DNA of 64,000 nt from NCBI GenBank assembly GCA_030145845.1, contig JAIXHJ010000006.1, forward strand, positions 124,001-188,000, read 5' to 3'. Below, one piece after another: positions 18,070-26,352 of the stretch (positions are counted from its first letter, which is position 1; the number at the start of each line of letters is the position of its first letter). The stretch is from Pseudomonadota bacterium (GTDB lineage Bacteria; Pseudomonadota; Gammaproteobacteria; Pseudomonadales; Oceanobacteraceae). The position numbers were made by a program, and so were the translations under genes. The notes below the pieces were generated by a model. That model worked only from the letters and a program-made list of their open reading frames with translations, did no database searches and was not told the origin of the DNA.

Positions 18070-18298
18070 AACGTAAATCATCAGCAGGCTGAGCAAAAAT
18101 AGCGTCAGCCCTGCTACCACGATCCGCTCCTCTTTTCTGCGCCATTTTTCTGAAGTACGGCCGTACCGCTATCCCCCATAAGCAGTAGATTCCCACAGAC
18201 ATTAATACACATATCGCTAAGATCTGTTACGCCATGAAAAAAATAGTGACAGGATATGACTACCGGGTTCACCGAACCCCGAAGCGGAGGGAATCACT

Positions 18299-19327
18299 AT
18301 GATCAAGCGCATTCTGTTAACAACGCTCGCCCTCACTCTTGGCTGGTACAGCAGTGTAGCTGCCGCTGCCTGTCTGGGGGTTGAAGGCGGCGTGCAGACT
18401 CAGACCCTGTATGCCGGCCAGTCAATTGACGCCGGTACAGTCACCCTGACTGTCAGCGGCGATAACCTCGTCGTCACCTACAACACCCACGATGGCTGGA
18501 CCCTCAGCGACACCCATCTGTGGATCGGAACTTCCCTGACCGATATGCCACAGACCCGTAAGGGCTCACCGAAAATCGGAAACTTCCCTTATCACAGTGG
18601 TGATATCAGCGGCAGCAGCAGCTACAGCGAAAGCATTCCGCTGAGCACGCTGGATTTCATCTGCCCCCAGGCTGATACCACCTACTACCTGGCCGCGCAC
18701 GCGGTGGTCAGCAAAGTCTCCGGCGACGGCGACAACGTGCAGACTGAAACCGGCTGGGCCGATGGTATCCGCTTCGTTGAACAGGGTATGTGGGGCACCT
18801 ATTTCACCATTACCCTGAGCTGTAACTGCGGGGATGACAGACCGCCGGTGGTAGCCGGTTGTGAAACCGCTTTTGCCTACAGCGGCGGCAGCAATGCTGC
18901 TGATGACGACATCACCACCAGTTTCCTGGTAATTGATGAAGATGCCGATGGCAATGGTGACTTCAACCGCTGGGGCTGGAGCAACGGCCCGGTCGGACCC
19001 GGCAGCTACAGCTGGGACATTTATGCCGGTGCCGGTCAGAGTGATATCAGCAAAGGCACTCTCGTTGGCCAGCTGAATGTGATTTACGATGGCTTCACGG
19101 CCTACGTGGATTACCTGATGTACAGCCCATATGTACTGCAGGAAACCCACCTGTATGTCGGTAATGAGTTACTGGCCTACGATGTCAACGGCCTGTTTAC
19201 TGTCGCCCCCGGTCAGTACCCATACAGCCACGGAGAACTGGAGAATGTTTCCGGTGACAGCTACATTCTGTATGAACTGATGGGTGATCTTTATATCGTT
19301 GCCCATGGTGTCAGCTGCGCGCCATAA
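18299..19327 (+). CDS. Secreted two-repeat protein of unknown function
   Basis: 342 residues with a signal peptide ending AAAACLG and a good GCGGAGGGA ribosome site. The protein has two related halves. Each contains an H-L-W/Y-I/V-G motif (TLSDTHLWIGTSLTDMP and VLQETHLYVGNELLAYD), a G-x-(F/Y)-P-Y-x-H/S-G/H segment (GNFPYHSGDISG, GQYPYSHGELENVSG), and a closing YxxAH (YYLAAHAVV, LYIVAHGVS). Cysteines are placed near the halves' ends. The pattern suggests an internal duplication of a beta-sandwich domain. I do not recognise the family. It is flanked by its own terminator and has no operon partner. Confidence 0.75.
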   Translation: MIKRILLTTLALTLGWYSSVAAAACLGVEGGVQTQTLYAGQSIDAGTVTLTVSGDNLVVTYNTHDGWTLSDTHLWIGTSLTDMPQTRKGSPKIGNFPYHSGDISGSSSYSESIPLSTLDFICPQADTTYYLAAHAVVSKVSGDGDNVQTETGWADGIRFVEQGMWGTYFTITLSCNCGDDRPPVVAGCETAFAYSGGSNAADDDITTSFLVIDEDADGNGDFNRWGWSNGPVGPGSYSWDIYAGAGQSDISKGTLVGQLNVIYDGFTAYVDYLMYSPYVLQETHLYVGNELLAYDVNGLFTVAPGQYPYSHGELENVSGDSYILYELMGDLYIVAHGVSCAP

Positions 19328-19348
19328 CAACTGCAGCCAATGCAGCAC

Positions 19349-19377
19349 AGAAAAACAGGCCTCTGGCCTGTTTTTCT
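19349..19377 (+). terminator. Strong terminator
   Basis: AGAAAAACAGGCC pairs with GGCCTGTTTTTCT around a TCT loop, 22 bases past the stop of the secreted two-repeat protein. Confidence 0.92.
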
Positions 19378-19450
19378 GTTTAAAACCCGGCGCATTTTTC
19401 AGCGTCGCGGTCAAAATCTGAACTCCGGCCACGCATCGGCCTCTGCGCCA

Positions 19451-19948
19451 CTACCAGCAACCGCTGATTTCCCAGCTCTGATTGCCGAGCATCACCTCAT
19501 CACCAACGCCCAGCCCCATCAGCTGTTGCGCCAGCGGCGCCTGCGCACTGATCACCTGAACCATGCGGCCGTCGAGCAGCAGCTGACGGCCACCGACCGG
19601 TGTTATCCAGAAATGGCGCGGCACCTGCCCGGCACAGGTCAGTTCTGCCAGAGCTCCCGCGGCAATCACATCATCTTCGTCAAAGTCCGTCACCGGCCAA
19701 CGGGCAATACGGATACGGATCTCCTGCAGCTCACGGATACGCTCCGACTGGCCATGTGCCAGGTAAGCCGCTTCCAGGCTCAGCGTGTCGTACTGATTTT
19801 CTGGTTTATTGTCTGCGTGTGACGCCGTTTCCTGCGCCTGACGGGCAGCGTCAATCGCCGTCCGGATGTCCTCATCAAGGACGCTCAGCAAAGCGGATTT
19901 CAACTGCGATTTAATGTCTGCATTCACCTGTTCAGTACCGGATGCCAT
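19451..19948 (-). CDS. GreA/GreB-like transcription factor (Rnk-type domain)
   Basis: 165 residues from the ATG at 19948. A longer frame to 20071 would overlap the divergent mutarotase and is rejected. The helical N-terminus (ADIKSQLKSALLSVLDEDIRTAIDAARQAQETASHADNKPENQYDTLSLEAAYLAHG) resembles the GreA coiled coil, and the C-terminus resembles the GreA/B FKBP-like domain (SAQAPLAQQLMGLGVGDEVMLGNQSWEI), which binds the RNA polymerase secondary channel. The family is common in Pseudomonas but its exact role is not established. It is not the main GreA or GreB, which have different lengths and start regions. Confidence 0.8.
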   Translation of the reverse strand: MASGTEQVNADIKSQLKSALLSVLDEDIRTAIDAARQAQETASHADNKPENQYDTLSLEAAYLAHGQSERIRELQEIRIRIARWPVTDFDEDDVIAAGALAELTCAGQVPRHFWITPVGGRQLLLDGRMVQVISAQAPLAQQLMGLGVGDEVMLGNQSWEISGCW

Positions 19949-19996
19949 TCGCTGTGGCATTATAACCCGGCCCCGACCAATAAGGACCGCTGTAGC

Positions 19997-20890
19997 ATGA
20001 CTGCCCTGAGTAACTGCCAATACATCCGCACGGTGCGCCGTGGCGAACTGGAATGCCTGGAAATCCGCCATGCGGATTTCAGCGCCGATCTGCTGCTGCA
20101 GGGAGCGCAGCTGATTTCGTTCACTCCCCGCAACAGCAGCAACTGGCTGTGGCTGAGTGATCAGGTGCAGTACCGGCAGGGAACCTCATTGCGGGGCGGT
20201 ATTCCGCTGTGCTGGCCCTGGTTCGGCAATGCGGCCATGAATCCTGAAGCTGTCAGGCAGCAGATCACGGATATTGAGCAAGCACCGGCACACGGCTTTG
20301 CCCGTGTGCGTGACTGGCAGATTGACAGGATTGAAGAACACCCCACCCGCGTAACCATCGGGCTGTCGCTGGCCGATGCCCGTCACCCCTGCTGGCAGGC
20401 GGCACTGACTGTCAGTGCCACCTTCTGCTTCAGCGCCGGAGCCCTGCAAATCCGTCTGACCACGCACAATACCGGCACAGAGGCCGTTACCTTCTCGCAG
20501 GCACTGCACAGCTATTTTCCGACAGCGGATATTCACCGGACCGAAGTCCGCGCAGCAGACGGCTGCCGTTATATCGATACGCTGGATAACTGGCGTGAAA
20601 AAAAGCAGCAGGGGCCCATCACCTTCAGCGCGGAAACCGACCGTATTTATTACCCGCAGGGGCCGCTGAGACTGTCAACGCCGCAGCAGCAGCTGATGCT
20701 GCAGACGGAGGGCAGTCACAGTGCGGTGGTGTGGAATCCATGGACAGAAAAAGGCGCGCGCCTGAGCCAGTTTGGCGCCACTGACTGGCAGGGTATGTTC
20801 TGTGTTGAAACGGCCAATGCGCTGGAGGATGCGGTCACCCTGCCCGCCGGCAGCAGCCATACACTTGAGCTTTTGCTGACGCCGGGCTGA
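19997..20890 (+). CDS. yeaD: D-hexose-6-phosphate mutarotase (YeaD type)
   Basis: 297 residues. It interconverts alpha and beta anomers of hexose-6-phosphates in the cytosol. The galactose-mutarotase fold is seen from GAQLISFTPRNSSNWLWLSD, RGGIPLCWPWFG, PAHGFARVRDWQ (catalytic His region), ALHSYFPTADI and ending FCVETANALEDAVTLPAGSSHTLELLL, which has the catalytic Glu in VET. It is divergent to the GreA/B-like gene across 48 bases. No sugar-catabolic partner is adjacent. Confidence 0.9.
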   Translation: MTALSNCQYIRTVRRGELECLEIRHADFSADLLLQGAQLISFTPRNSSNWLWLSDQVQYRQGTSLRGGIPLCWPWFGNAAMNPEAVRQQITDIEQAPAHGFARVRDWQIDRIEEHPTRVTIGLSLADARHPCWQAALTVSATFCFSAGALQIRLTTHNTGTEAVTFSQALHSYFPTADIHRTEVRAADGCRYIDTLDNWREKKQQGPITFSAETDRIYYPQGPLRLSTPQQQLMLQTEGSHSAVVWNPWTEKGARLSQFGATDWQGMFCVETANALEDAVTLPAGSSHTLELLLTPG

Positions 20891-20972
20891 CCGCATCAGC
20901 GATGCATATGCAGATGATCCTGCGCGAAATGAACCAGTCCGGGAAGAATCCGCCTGACCGCTGCTCCCTGTG

Positions 20973-21380
20973 TCAGGCGGCGTCCCCCTTTTGCTGGTAA
21001 AGGAACTGTGCCGTCACCCGGTCCATGCTTTTCAGATGCTGGCCGAACCAGTCGGGGATGGTTTCCAGCAGAAACTCCAGCACCGGACTGACATCGCCGC
21101 TGCTTTCAAAGTTCTGCAGCTGCTCACGGAACATATCCAGCACCCGTTCGTGCTCAGCTTTGTGCAACGGATAAGGCGGGAAGTGATAGAGCTGCATTTC
21201 TTCCTCTTCATGGGCGAAATGCTTCTCACAGTGATGATACAGATTCTGCAGATGAGGCAGCGCCGGCTCCCCCATCAGCAGTGACTGTTCGGCCCGGTTC
21301 AGCAGAGTCGCGAACTCTTCATGTTCGCGGTTCATAAAATCCTGGGCCAGTGGCGGGTGGTCACGGAATACTATGGTCAT
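20973..21380 (-). CDS. Hemerythrin-domain protein
   Basis: 135 residues, a single hemerythrin four-helix bundle. The di-iron ligands are visible: REHEEFATLLNRAE (His-Glu), HHCEKHFAHEEEEM (H-x3-E/H pattern), PLHKAEHERVLD and FGQHLKSMDR. Bacterial single-domain hemerythrins bind oxygen or nitric oxide and may supply oxygen or sense it. It is monocistronic, with a LysR gene upstream in the same direction but separated by 94 bases that contain a likely promoter. Confidence 0.88.
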   Translation of the reverse strand: MTIVFRDHPPLAQDFMNREHEEFATLLNRAEQSLLMGEPALPHLQNLYHHCEKHFAHEEEEMQLYHFPPYPLHKAEHERVLDMFREQLQNFESSGDVSPVLEFLLETIPDWFGQHLKSMDRVTAQFLYQQKGDAA

Positions 21381-21473
21381 AACCGCTCCTGAGGGCGTTT
21401 TACGTTCAGACTAACGGAATGATTTATTCCGTTTCTTGACCATTATCAACGCCACTGGCTGCTCCGCTCCGGC

Positions 21474-22409
21474 TCAGCAGTACTGGGCAACGTCGACGAT
21501 GGTCCGGCGCAGCCAGCGGTGCGCCTGATGGTGCTGCAACAGGGGTGACCACGCCATCTTGAGTTCAAACGGCGGGATCTTGAACGGCGGCGTTCTGACC
21601 ACCAGCGACGCGGCTTCAGCCTGCATATCGGCTACCTTGCGCGGCAGTGTCGCCACCAGATCATTATTCAGCGCCAGCAGCGCCGGCATCTGATAATGAC
21701 GGGTAAAGACGGAAATCTTGCGTTTATGACCCAGCTTGGACAGAGCATTATCCACCCACCCCAAACGGATGACTTTTTCCGGGTCGATACCGACCCCGGC
21801 GCCCATCCCGGTCTTGCTGACCCAGATGTGCATACTGGCCAGATAAGCATTCAGATCAAAACTGTCGACCATGGGGTGATCAGGATTGATCAGGCAGACA
21901 AAATCATCCTGCCACAAGGTCATCTGGTGAAAGGACTGCGGCATTTCATCGAAACGGTTGATGGCCATATCCACCTTGCCCGCTTCCACATCCTTGAAGG
22001 TCACATCCGACGGTGTCAGTACGTCCAGGATCACATCCGGGGCATCGGTTCGCAGACGCTTGACCAGCTCCGGCACCAGCGTTGATTCGGCGTAGTCACT
22101 GACCATAATGCGGAACACGCGGTGACTCGACAGCGCATCAAATTCTTCCAGCGGCTGCAGGGCGGTTTCCAGCTCGCCCAATGCCTTGCGGATCACAGGC
22201 TGCAGTTCCTGAGCACGCTCAGTGGGGGTCATACCATCCGAGGTACGTACCAGCAGGGGATCGGAAAAGAGTTCGCGCAGACGGCGCAGACCGTTGCTCA
22301 TCGCCGGCTGGGTAATACCCAGTTGCTGGGCGGCTTTGGTGACACTGCCTTCGCGCAGCAGCACATCAAGATATACCAGCAGGTTCAGATCAATGCGGTC
22401 CAGATTCAT
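21474..22409 (-). CDS. LysR-family regulator, NodD/LeuO-like subgroup
   Basis: 311 residues. The helix-turn-helix is at the N-terminus (DLNLLVYLDVLLREGSVTKAAQQLGITQPAMSNGLRRLRELFSDPLLVRTSDGM). The LxRTSDGMTPTERA segment is typical of the NodD/NahR/LeuO branch. The effector domain ends VVDVAQYC. The nearest genes are a hemerythrin downstream and a phosphoribosyltransferase upstream (same strand, 104 bases apart), and no obvious divergent target is present. The ligand and regulon are unknown. Confidence 0.9.
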   Translation of the reverse strand: MNLDRIDLNLLVYLDVLLREGSVTKAAQQLGITQPAMSNGLRRLRELFSDPLLVRTSDGMTPTERAQELQPVIRKALGELETALQPLEEFDALSSHRVFRIMVSDYAESTLVPELVKRLRTDAPDVILDVLTPSDVTFKDVEAGKVDMAINRFDEMPQSFHQMTLWQDDFVCLINPDHPMVDSFDLNAYLASMHIWVSKTGMGAGVGIDPEKVIRLGWVDNALSKLGHKRKISVFTRHYQMPALLALNNDLVATLPRKVADMQAEAASLVVRTPPFKIPPFELKMAWSPLLQHHQAHRWLRRTIVDVAQYC

Positions 22410-22513
22410 GCACGGCCTCCGTGATTAAGGGCGGCCATTGTCTCAGGCTTTTCATCATTCACCAAGTGTATGTAAAAAGCCCTTCATATAACCCGGACAA
22501 ATTATACTGGCAC

Positions 22514-23077
22514 TCAGCGCAGGAACGGAGTGACCCAGGGCTTGTTGGCATCGATTTCTTCGCGGCTCAGGCCTTTCAGCTCATACGGGAAAACCAGCCA
22601 GTCATCCGTTTCACGCAGGCAGAAATCGGGACGGAAATCGACGCGGTTGTAGGAAGGACGCTGCCACAGGGTTGCCACACGCACGTCCTGCGGCATATTG
22701 CGTTTCAGCTTGGAACGCAGGCGGTTAATCACAGCGCTGATGTTATAGCCGGTACTGAATACGTCATCGACAATCAGCAGGCCGTCATCCACGTTCAGAT
22801 TTTCCACCAGATACTGGGTACCGTGTACCCGGATTTCTTCCGGCGATTCCACCATGCTCTGATAAGCCGGCAGGCCACGGTAGGATGTCCGCAGCGCAAT
22901 GTGGTCGGTTTTAACGCCCAGTGTCTGCAGACATTCCTGCACATAAATACCGACGGAGCTGCCACCACGCCACAGGCCGACGATAAAAGTCGGGCGGAAG
23001 CCACTCTCGAAAATCTGAACTCCGAGGCGGAAGGCGTCCTGAATGACGGTATCTTCGTCCAAAAATCGTTTCTGCAT
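22514..23077 (-). CDS. Phosphoribosyltransferase (copy A of a divergent pair)
   Basis: 187 residues, type I PRTase fold. The PRPP loop is LLIVDDVFSTGYNISAVI, preceded by GFRPTFIVGLWRGGSSVGIYVQE, the flexible-loop and PPi-binding region of hypoxanthine-guanine type enzymes. It transfers a phosphoribosyl group from PRPP, probably to a purine base, in salvage. The PRPP motif has FSTG where most have the LDTG pattern. It is divergent, across 95 bases, from a clear paralogue at 23173-23745; the two share GFRPTF, WRGG, VQE, VHGxxYLVxN and LLIVDDV. Confidence 0.82.
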   Translation of the reverse strand: MQKRFLDEDTVIQDAFRLGVQIFESGFRPTFIVGLWRGGSSVGIYVQECLQTLGVKTDHIALRTSYRGLPAYQSMVESPEEIRVHGTQYLVENLNVDDGLLIVDDVFSTGYNISAVINRLRSKLKRNMPQDVRVATLWQRPSYNRVDFRPDFCLRETDDWLVFPYELKGLSREEIDANKPWVTPFLR

Positions 23078-23172
23078 AACCAGCTCTTATGTGACAGTGA
23101 TGGTGTTCGGGCGCTATCATAGCACATTGACCATTCGGTCAGGTAAAGCGATTGACGGGAGCATGATACAAA

Positions 23173-23745
23173 ATGAGCAATAAACAGTACCTGACAGCTC
23201 AGGGCCTGCTGGAAGATTCTTACCAACTGGCCGCTCAGGTGTTCGACAGCGGCTTCCGCCCGACATTTATGATTGCCGTCTGGCGTGGTGGTGCACCGAT
23301 CGGTATCGCGGTTCAGGAGTATCTTGATTACCACGGTGTGGAAACCGACAACATCGCCATCCGCACCTCGTCTTACCATGGTATTGATAACCAGGCGAAA
23401 GAGGTCAAGGTGCACGGTCTGAATTATCTGGTGAAAAATATCACCCACGAAGACAGCCTGCTGATTGTCGACGACGTTTACGACACCGGCCGTTCGATTG
23501 AAGCCATTATTGATGAACTGCGCCGCCGCGCACGACTGAACAGCCCGCATGATATCCGCGTGGCCGTGCCTTACTACAAGCCATCACGTAACCAGACGAA
23601 ACGCGTACCGGATTACTATGTACATGAAACCGACGCCTGGCTGAAATACCCGCATTCTCTGGAAGGCCTCAGTGCCGCAGAAATCGGGAAAGGCCGGCCG
23701 GAACTGTACAGCATCATTAAGGATCACCTGCCGGCTGATCTGTAA
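23173..23745 (+). CDS. Phosphoribosyltransferase (copy B of a divergent pair)
   Basis: 190 residues, paralogue of copy A, with PRPP motif LLIVDDVYDTGRSIEAII (the more canonical form) and the same WRGGAPIGIAVQEYL and VHGLNYLVKN segments. The C-terminus differs (SLEGLSAAEIGKGRPELYSI). Likely a hypoxanthine/guanine/xanthine-type salvage enzyme. Divergent transcription of two paralogues suggests joint control with different base preference. It abuts the converging solute-binding gene with a 4-base gap. Confidence 0.85.
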   Translation: MSNKQYLTAQGLLEDSYQLAAQVFDSGFRPTFMIAVWRGGAPIGIAVQEYLDYHGVETDNIAIRTSSYHGIDNQAKEVKVHGLNYLVKNITHEDSLLIVDDVYDTGRSIEAIIDELRRRARLNSPHDIRVAVPYYKPSRNQTKRVPDYYVHETDAWLKYPHSLEGLSAAEIGKGRPELYSIIKDHLPADL

Positions 23746-23749
23746 GCCC

Positions 23750-24520
23750 TCACTCCGGTTCGTGCAGCATGCGGCGGAAATAATCCGCCTGCAGCTGCGG
23801 CACATTCAGCCGGCTCAGCCCTTCATTAAATATCTGCAGCAGTTGCTCCCTGTCTTTCTGAAAACACAGAAACAACTGTTTGTTTTCCAGCAGCCGCGGA
23901 TGAAAACGCACCTGCTCAGCAATGGCCGCCAGTTCAGGATCACGGCTCAGACTGTAGCTCAGCACATGGCGGTCGATCACTGCCAGATCCACCCGCCCGA
24001 AAGCAACTTTCTGAATATTGGCCTTATCATTCAGTACCTCTGACGACACCAACAGGCCGTCGTCAATCATCCGGTCAAGATCCGCGGTATTCACATAATC
24101 CTTCACCACCCCGATGTGGTAATCACGCAGATCACCGATGTGCTGCCAGGGCAGAGGCTCGCCGGCCTGCTGTACAAACCCCAGCTGCCCTTCTCCGGCG
24201 GCATCAGAAAACAGAAAGGTATCGCTCAGCGCCGGGCTGAAATATTCCGGCAGATAACCGGCATAACCGGAAGTGGGCTGCCGGGCGAGATAAATAGCGC
24301 GGCTCCAGGGATAAAAATCCACCTCCAGCCGGTAACCCATTTCGGCAAACGCGCGGCGGGCGATACTGACCGTCGCGCCACCGCCGGGCAGATCCGGATC
24401 GGCATAGGGCGGCCAGCTCAGCGACGTCATCCGCACCAGACGTTCATCCGCTGCAGCACCGCCGCACAGAATGCCCAGCAACAACAATATCAGTGTTTTT
24501 TTCATCATCGCCCGGCCCAT
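23750..24520 (-). CDS. Periplasmic transporter-type substrate-binding protein
   Basis: 256 residues from the ATG at 24520, chosen because AGGG lies 5 bases upstream; ATGs at 24544 and 24508 are alternatives. A signal peptide (MMKKTLILLLLGILCGGAAADE) precedes LVRMTSLSWPPYADPDLPGGGATVSIARRAFAEMGYRLEVDFYPWSRAIYLA, the start of a family-3 solute-binding fold, and DRHVLSYSLSRD near the end. There is no transport system nearby. The same type of orphan is at 9759-10589, so the genome probably carries several. The ligand is unknown. Confidence 0.78.
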   Translation of the reverse strand: MGRAMMKKTLILLLLGILCGGAAADERLVRMTSLSWPPYADPDLPGGGATVSIARRAFAEMGYRLEVDFYPWSRAIYLARQPTSGYAGYLPEYFSPALSDTFLFSDAAGEGQLGFVQQAGEPLPWQHIGDLRDYHIGVVKDYVNTADLDRMIDDGLLVSSEVLNDKANIQKVAFGRVDLAVIDRHVLSYSLSRDPELAAIAEQVRFHPRLLENKQLFLCFQKDREQLLQIFNEGLSRLNVPQLQADYFRRMLHEPE

Positions 24521-24631
24521 GGCTGCCCTGCTCTGACTGAACATTAGTGCACTGCCACGCTCTCTGCCGCGCTGAATATGTATCTTTATGACAAGCGCCG
24601 GCGGTTACATTCTGCCCGCAGACGCGGTACG

Positions 24632-25327
24632 TCAGTGCAGCCCATAGCGGACCGACAGGCCCAGCGTGGTATCTGCGTATTCGTTGTAATCCTCATCAAT
24701 ACTGGTTGTGCCCAGACTCAGGATAAACTCTGCGTCATTCACCACCCGGCTGAGACTGACGGCGTAATACTGATAGCTGGCCTTGTCTTCATCCCAGGCA
24801 AAGCGTTCCTTATCGCCGGACTGATTGTGCGCCACCGTGACACCCAGGCGGTAATCCCCCAGCGGTTCACTGTGCTGCAGACGGACAATCTGATTACTGG
24901 TGCCGGAACGGAAGTAATCCGGGGCGTAGTACCAGTACAGGCTGGTGTCCTGCGCCAGATACAGACCCACGGAATATTCGCCGTAGTCATACTCCGCCTC
25001 GTCATCACCATGAAAAGTCGACTGGCGGTAGCCCAGATCCACCCCCAGCGCCGGCAACAGATCGCGGTAAAAGCCGGCATAGACATCCCACTCCAGCCAG
25101 GTATCGTCGTCTTCACCGAAATCCACATTACTGGCCCAGGTACCGGCATACAGGCCGGAAGCCATGCGGTAAACCATTCCCGCCTGTAAGGCTGCCCCGC
25201 CTTCAGTACGGGAAACGCCATTCATGCGGTAATCGGACAGCAGATTCAGCTCATAGCCAACATCTGCCCGTCCCTGTGCTGCAGCCGTCACGCCGGCTGC
25301 CAGCAACAGAATTGCAGGCAATTTCAT
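24632..25327 (-). CDS. TorF-family putative outer membrane porin
   Basis: 231 residues from the ATG at 25327, which has GAGGAGAAAGGA directly upstream; the open frame extends to 25537 but the extra 70 codons overlap the divergent gene's start. A signal peptide (KLPAILLLAAGVTAAAQGRA) precedes ADVGYELNLLSDYRMNGVSRTEGGAALQAGMVYRMASGLYAGTWASNVDFGEDDDTWLEWDVYAGF, the hallmark start of the TorF/Gcw_chp family, followed by alternating aromatic beta strands to a C-terminal GLSVRYGLH. The C-terminal residue is not Phe/Trp. Putative pore; substrate unknown. Confidence 0.85.
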   Translation of the reverse strand: MKLPAILLLAAGVTAAAQGRADVGYELNLLSDYRMNGVSRTEGGAALQAGMVYRMASGLYAGTWASNVDFGEDDDTWLEWDVYAGFYRDLLPALGVDLGYRQSTFHGDDEAEYDYGEYSVGLYLAQDTSLYWYYAPDYFRSGTSNQIVRLQHSEPLGDYRLGVTVAHNQSGDKERFAWDEDKASYQYYAVSLSRVVNDAEFILSLGTTSIDEDYNEYADTTLGLSVRYGLH

Positions 25328-25526
25328 TCCTTTCTCCTCAATCGGTTTCGCTCTGTTCCGTCTGTGCGGACAGCCTGAGATGCCCGTTACGGGCGCAATA
25401 TCACGCTGACCGGCAAACCTTACACAGACCTGACAAAAAAGCCCCTTAATGCTCCGGCGTTGCCGCCGACAACTACTATGATTCTTATCAGGGAGCGTGA
25501 ACGCCCCTCCGTAACGGAGTATGCCC

Positions 25527-26297
25527 ATGACCATCATAAACTCACTCTACTCTTCCGGCCTGAAAGCAACCGCCGATTATTCCACAGCGAATACTGAGGT
25601 GACGGATCAGGAAAAAGAAGAGGCTGAACAAAGCGGCCATGTTGCCCCGGTCAGCACCGAAGATCAGGTAAATATTTCACCACAGGCCATTGAGAAGCTG
25701 AATGCTGAAATGCAGGCCGATGCTGATCAGCGCGGCGAAGAAGACACCATGATGGCACCACCTCCGCCACCACCTCCGGCGGCAGAAGATGAAACGGCTG
25801 CCACCCTAAGCGACACAACAGAAGAAGCCGCTGAAGAAACCCTGACCGCCATGGCTCCGCCTCCTCCACCGCCGCCGGCAGCAGTAGATGAAACGGCTGC
25901 CACCGTAAGCGACACAACAGAAGAAGCCGCTGAAGAAACCCTGACCGCCATGGCTCCGCCTCCTCCTCCACCGCCGCCACCAGCGGATGAGGAGACAGCC
26001 ACGGAAGATGACAGCGCGACAGCCTCTGACAGTGACACTGCGTCTGCCACGGAAGAAGCTGAAGACAGCGGACAGGCTGCCGCCGCCGGTGGTGGTTCAG
26101 CCAGCAGCAGCGTAGATGAGCAGATTGCCGAGCTGCAGGAACAGATCAAAGCCGTGCAGCAGGAAATCGCGCAACTGACTCAAAAAGCCAAAGAAGATGA
26201 AAGCGCTGAGGCCCTGTTGCAGGCCAAGCAGGCTGAACTGGGTGCCCTGCAGTCCGAACTGATGGAACTGATGTCGGAGCAGCTGCAGAGCGCCTGA
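25527..26297 (+). CDS. Proline-rich repeat protein with coiled-coil C-terminus
   Basis: 256 residues from the second ATG (25527), which sits 7 bases past GGAG; the ATG at 25521 has the ribosome site too close. The N-terminus has DQVNISPQAIEKLNAEM, the D-x-V-x-I-S-x-x-A pattern often seen in flagellar-associated proteins such as FlgM relatives. The middle has three blocks of seven to nine prolines (APPPPPPP) separated by acidic spacers, duplicated in DNA. The C-terminus is a coiled coil (VDEQIAELQEQIKAVQQEIAQLTQKAKE...). No signal peptide is seen. Composition suggests a flexible scaffold; function unknown. Confidence 0.7.
   Translation: MTIINSLYSSGLKATADYSTANTEVTDQEKEEAEQSGHVAPVSTEDQVNISPQAIEKLNAEMQADADQRGEEDTMMAPPPPPPPAAEDETAATLSDTTEEAAEETLTAMAPPPPPPPAAVDETAATVSDTTEEAAEETLTAMAPPPPPPPPPADEETATEDDSATASDSDTASATEEAEDSGQAAAAGGGSASSSVDEQIAELQEQIKAVQQEIAQLTQKAKEDESAEALLQAKQAELGALQSELMELMSEQLQSA
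25788..25985 (+). repeat. Two tandem 99-bp coding repeats
   Basis: The segment starting GATGAAACGGCTGCCACC at 25788 recurs at 25887 with very few substitutions, 99 bases (33 codons) apart. Each unit encodes an acidic spacer plus a polyproline block. A shorter third polyproline block precedes them at about 25755. Confidence 0.9.
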
Positions 26298-26305
26298 TCC
26301 GGCAT

Positions 26306-26336
26306 AAAAAAACGGAGCCATTGGCTCCGTTTTTTT
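26306..26336. terminator. Bidirectional terminator
   Basis: AAAAAAACGGAGCC pairs with GGCTCCGTTTTTTT around ATT. It serves the proline-rich gene on the plus strand and hom on the minus strand. Confidence 0.95.
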
Positions 26337-26352
26337 ATTGCAGCAACAGCAT

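Noticed and set aside
22795-23550. 251-codon minus-strand frame across the PRTase pair
   Set aside because: It is the antisense of copy B joined to an alternate frame of copy A.
25651-26149. Leu- and Gly-rich frames on the minus strand
   Set aside because: They are the antisense of the proline/acidic repeats and lack starts or family resemblance.
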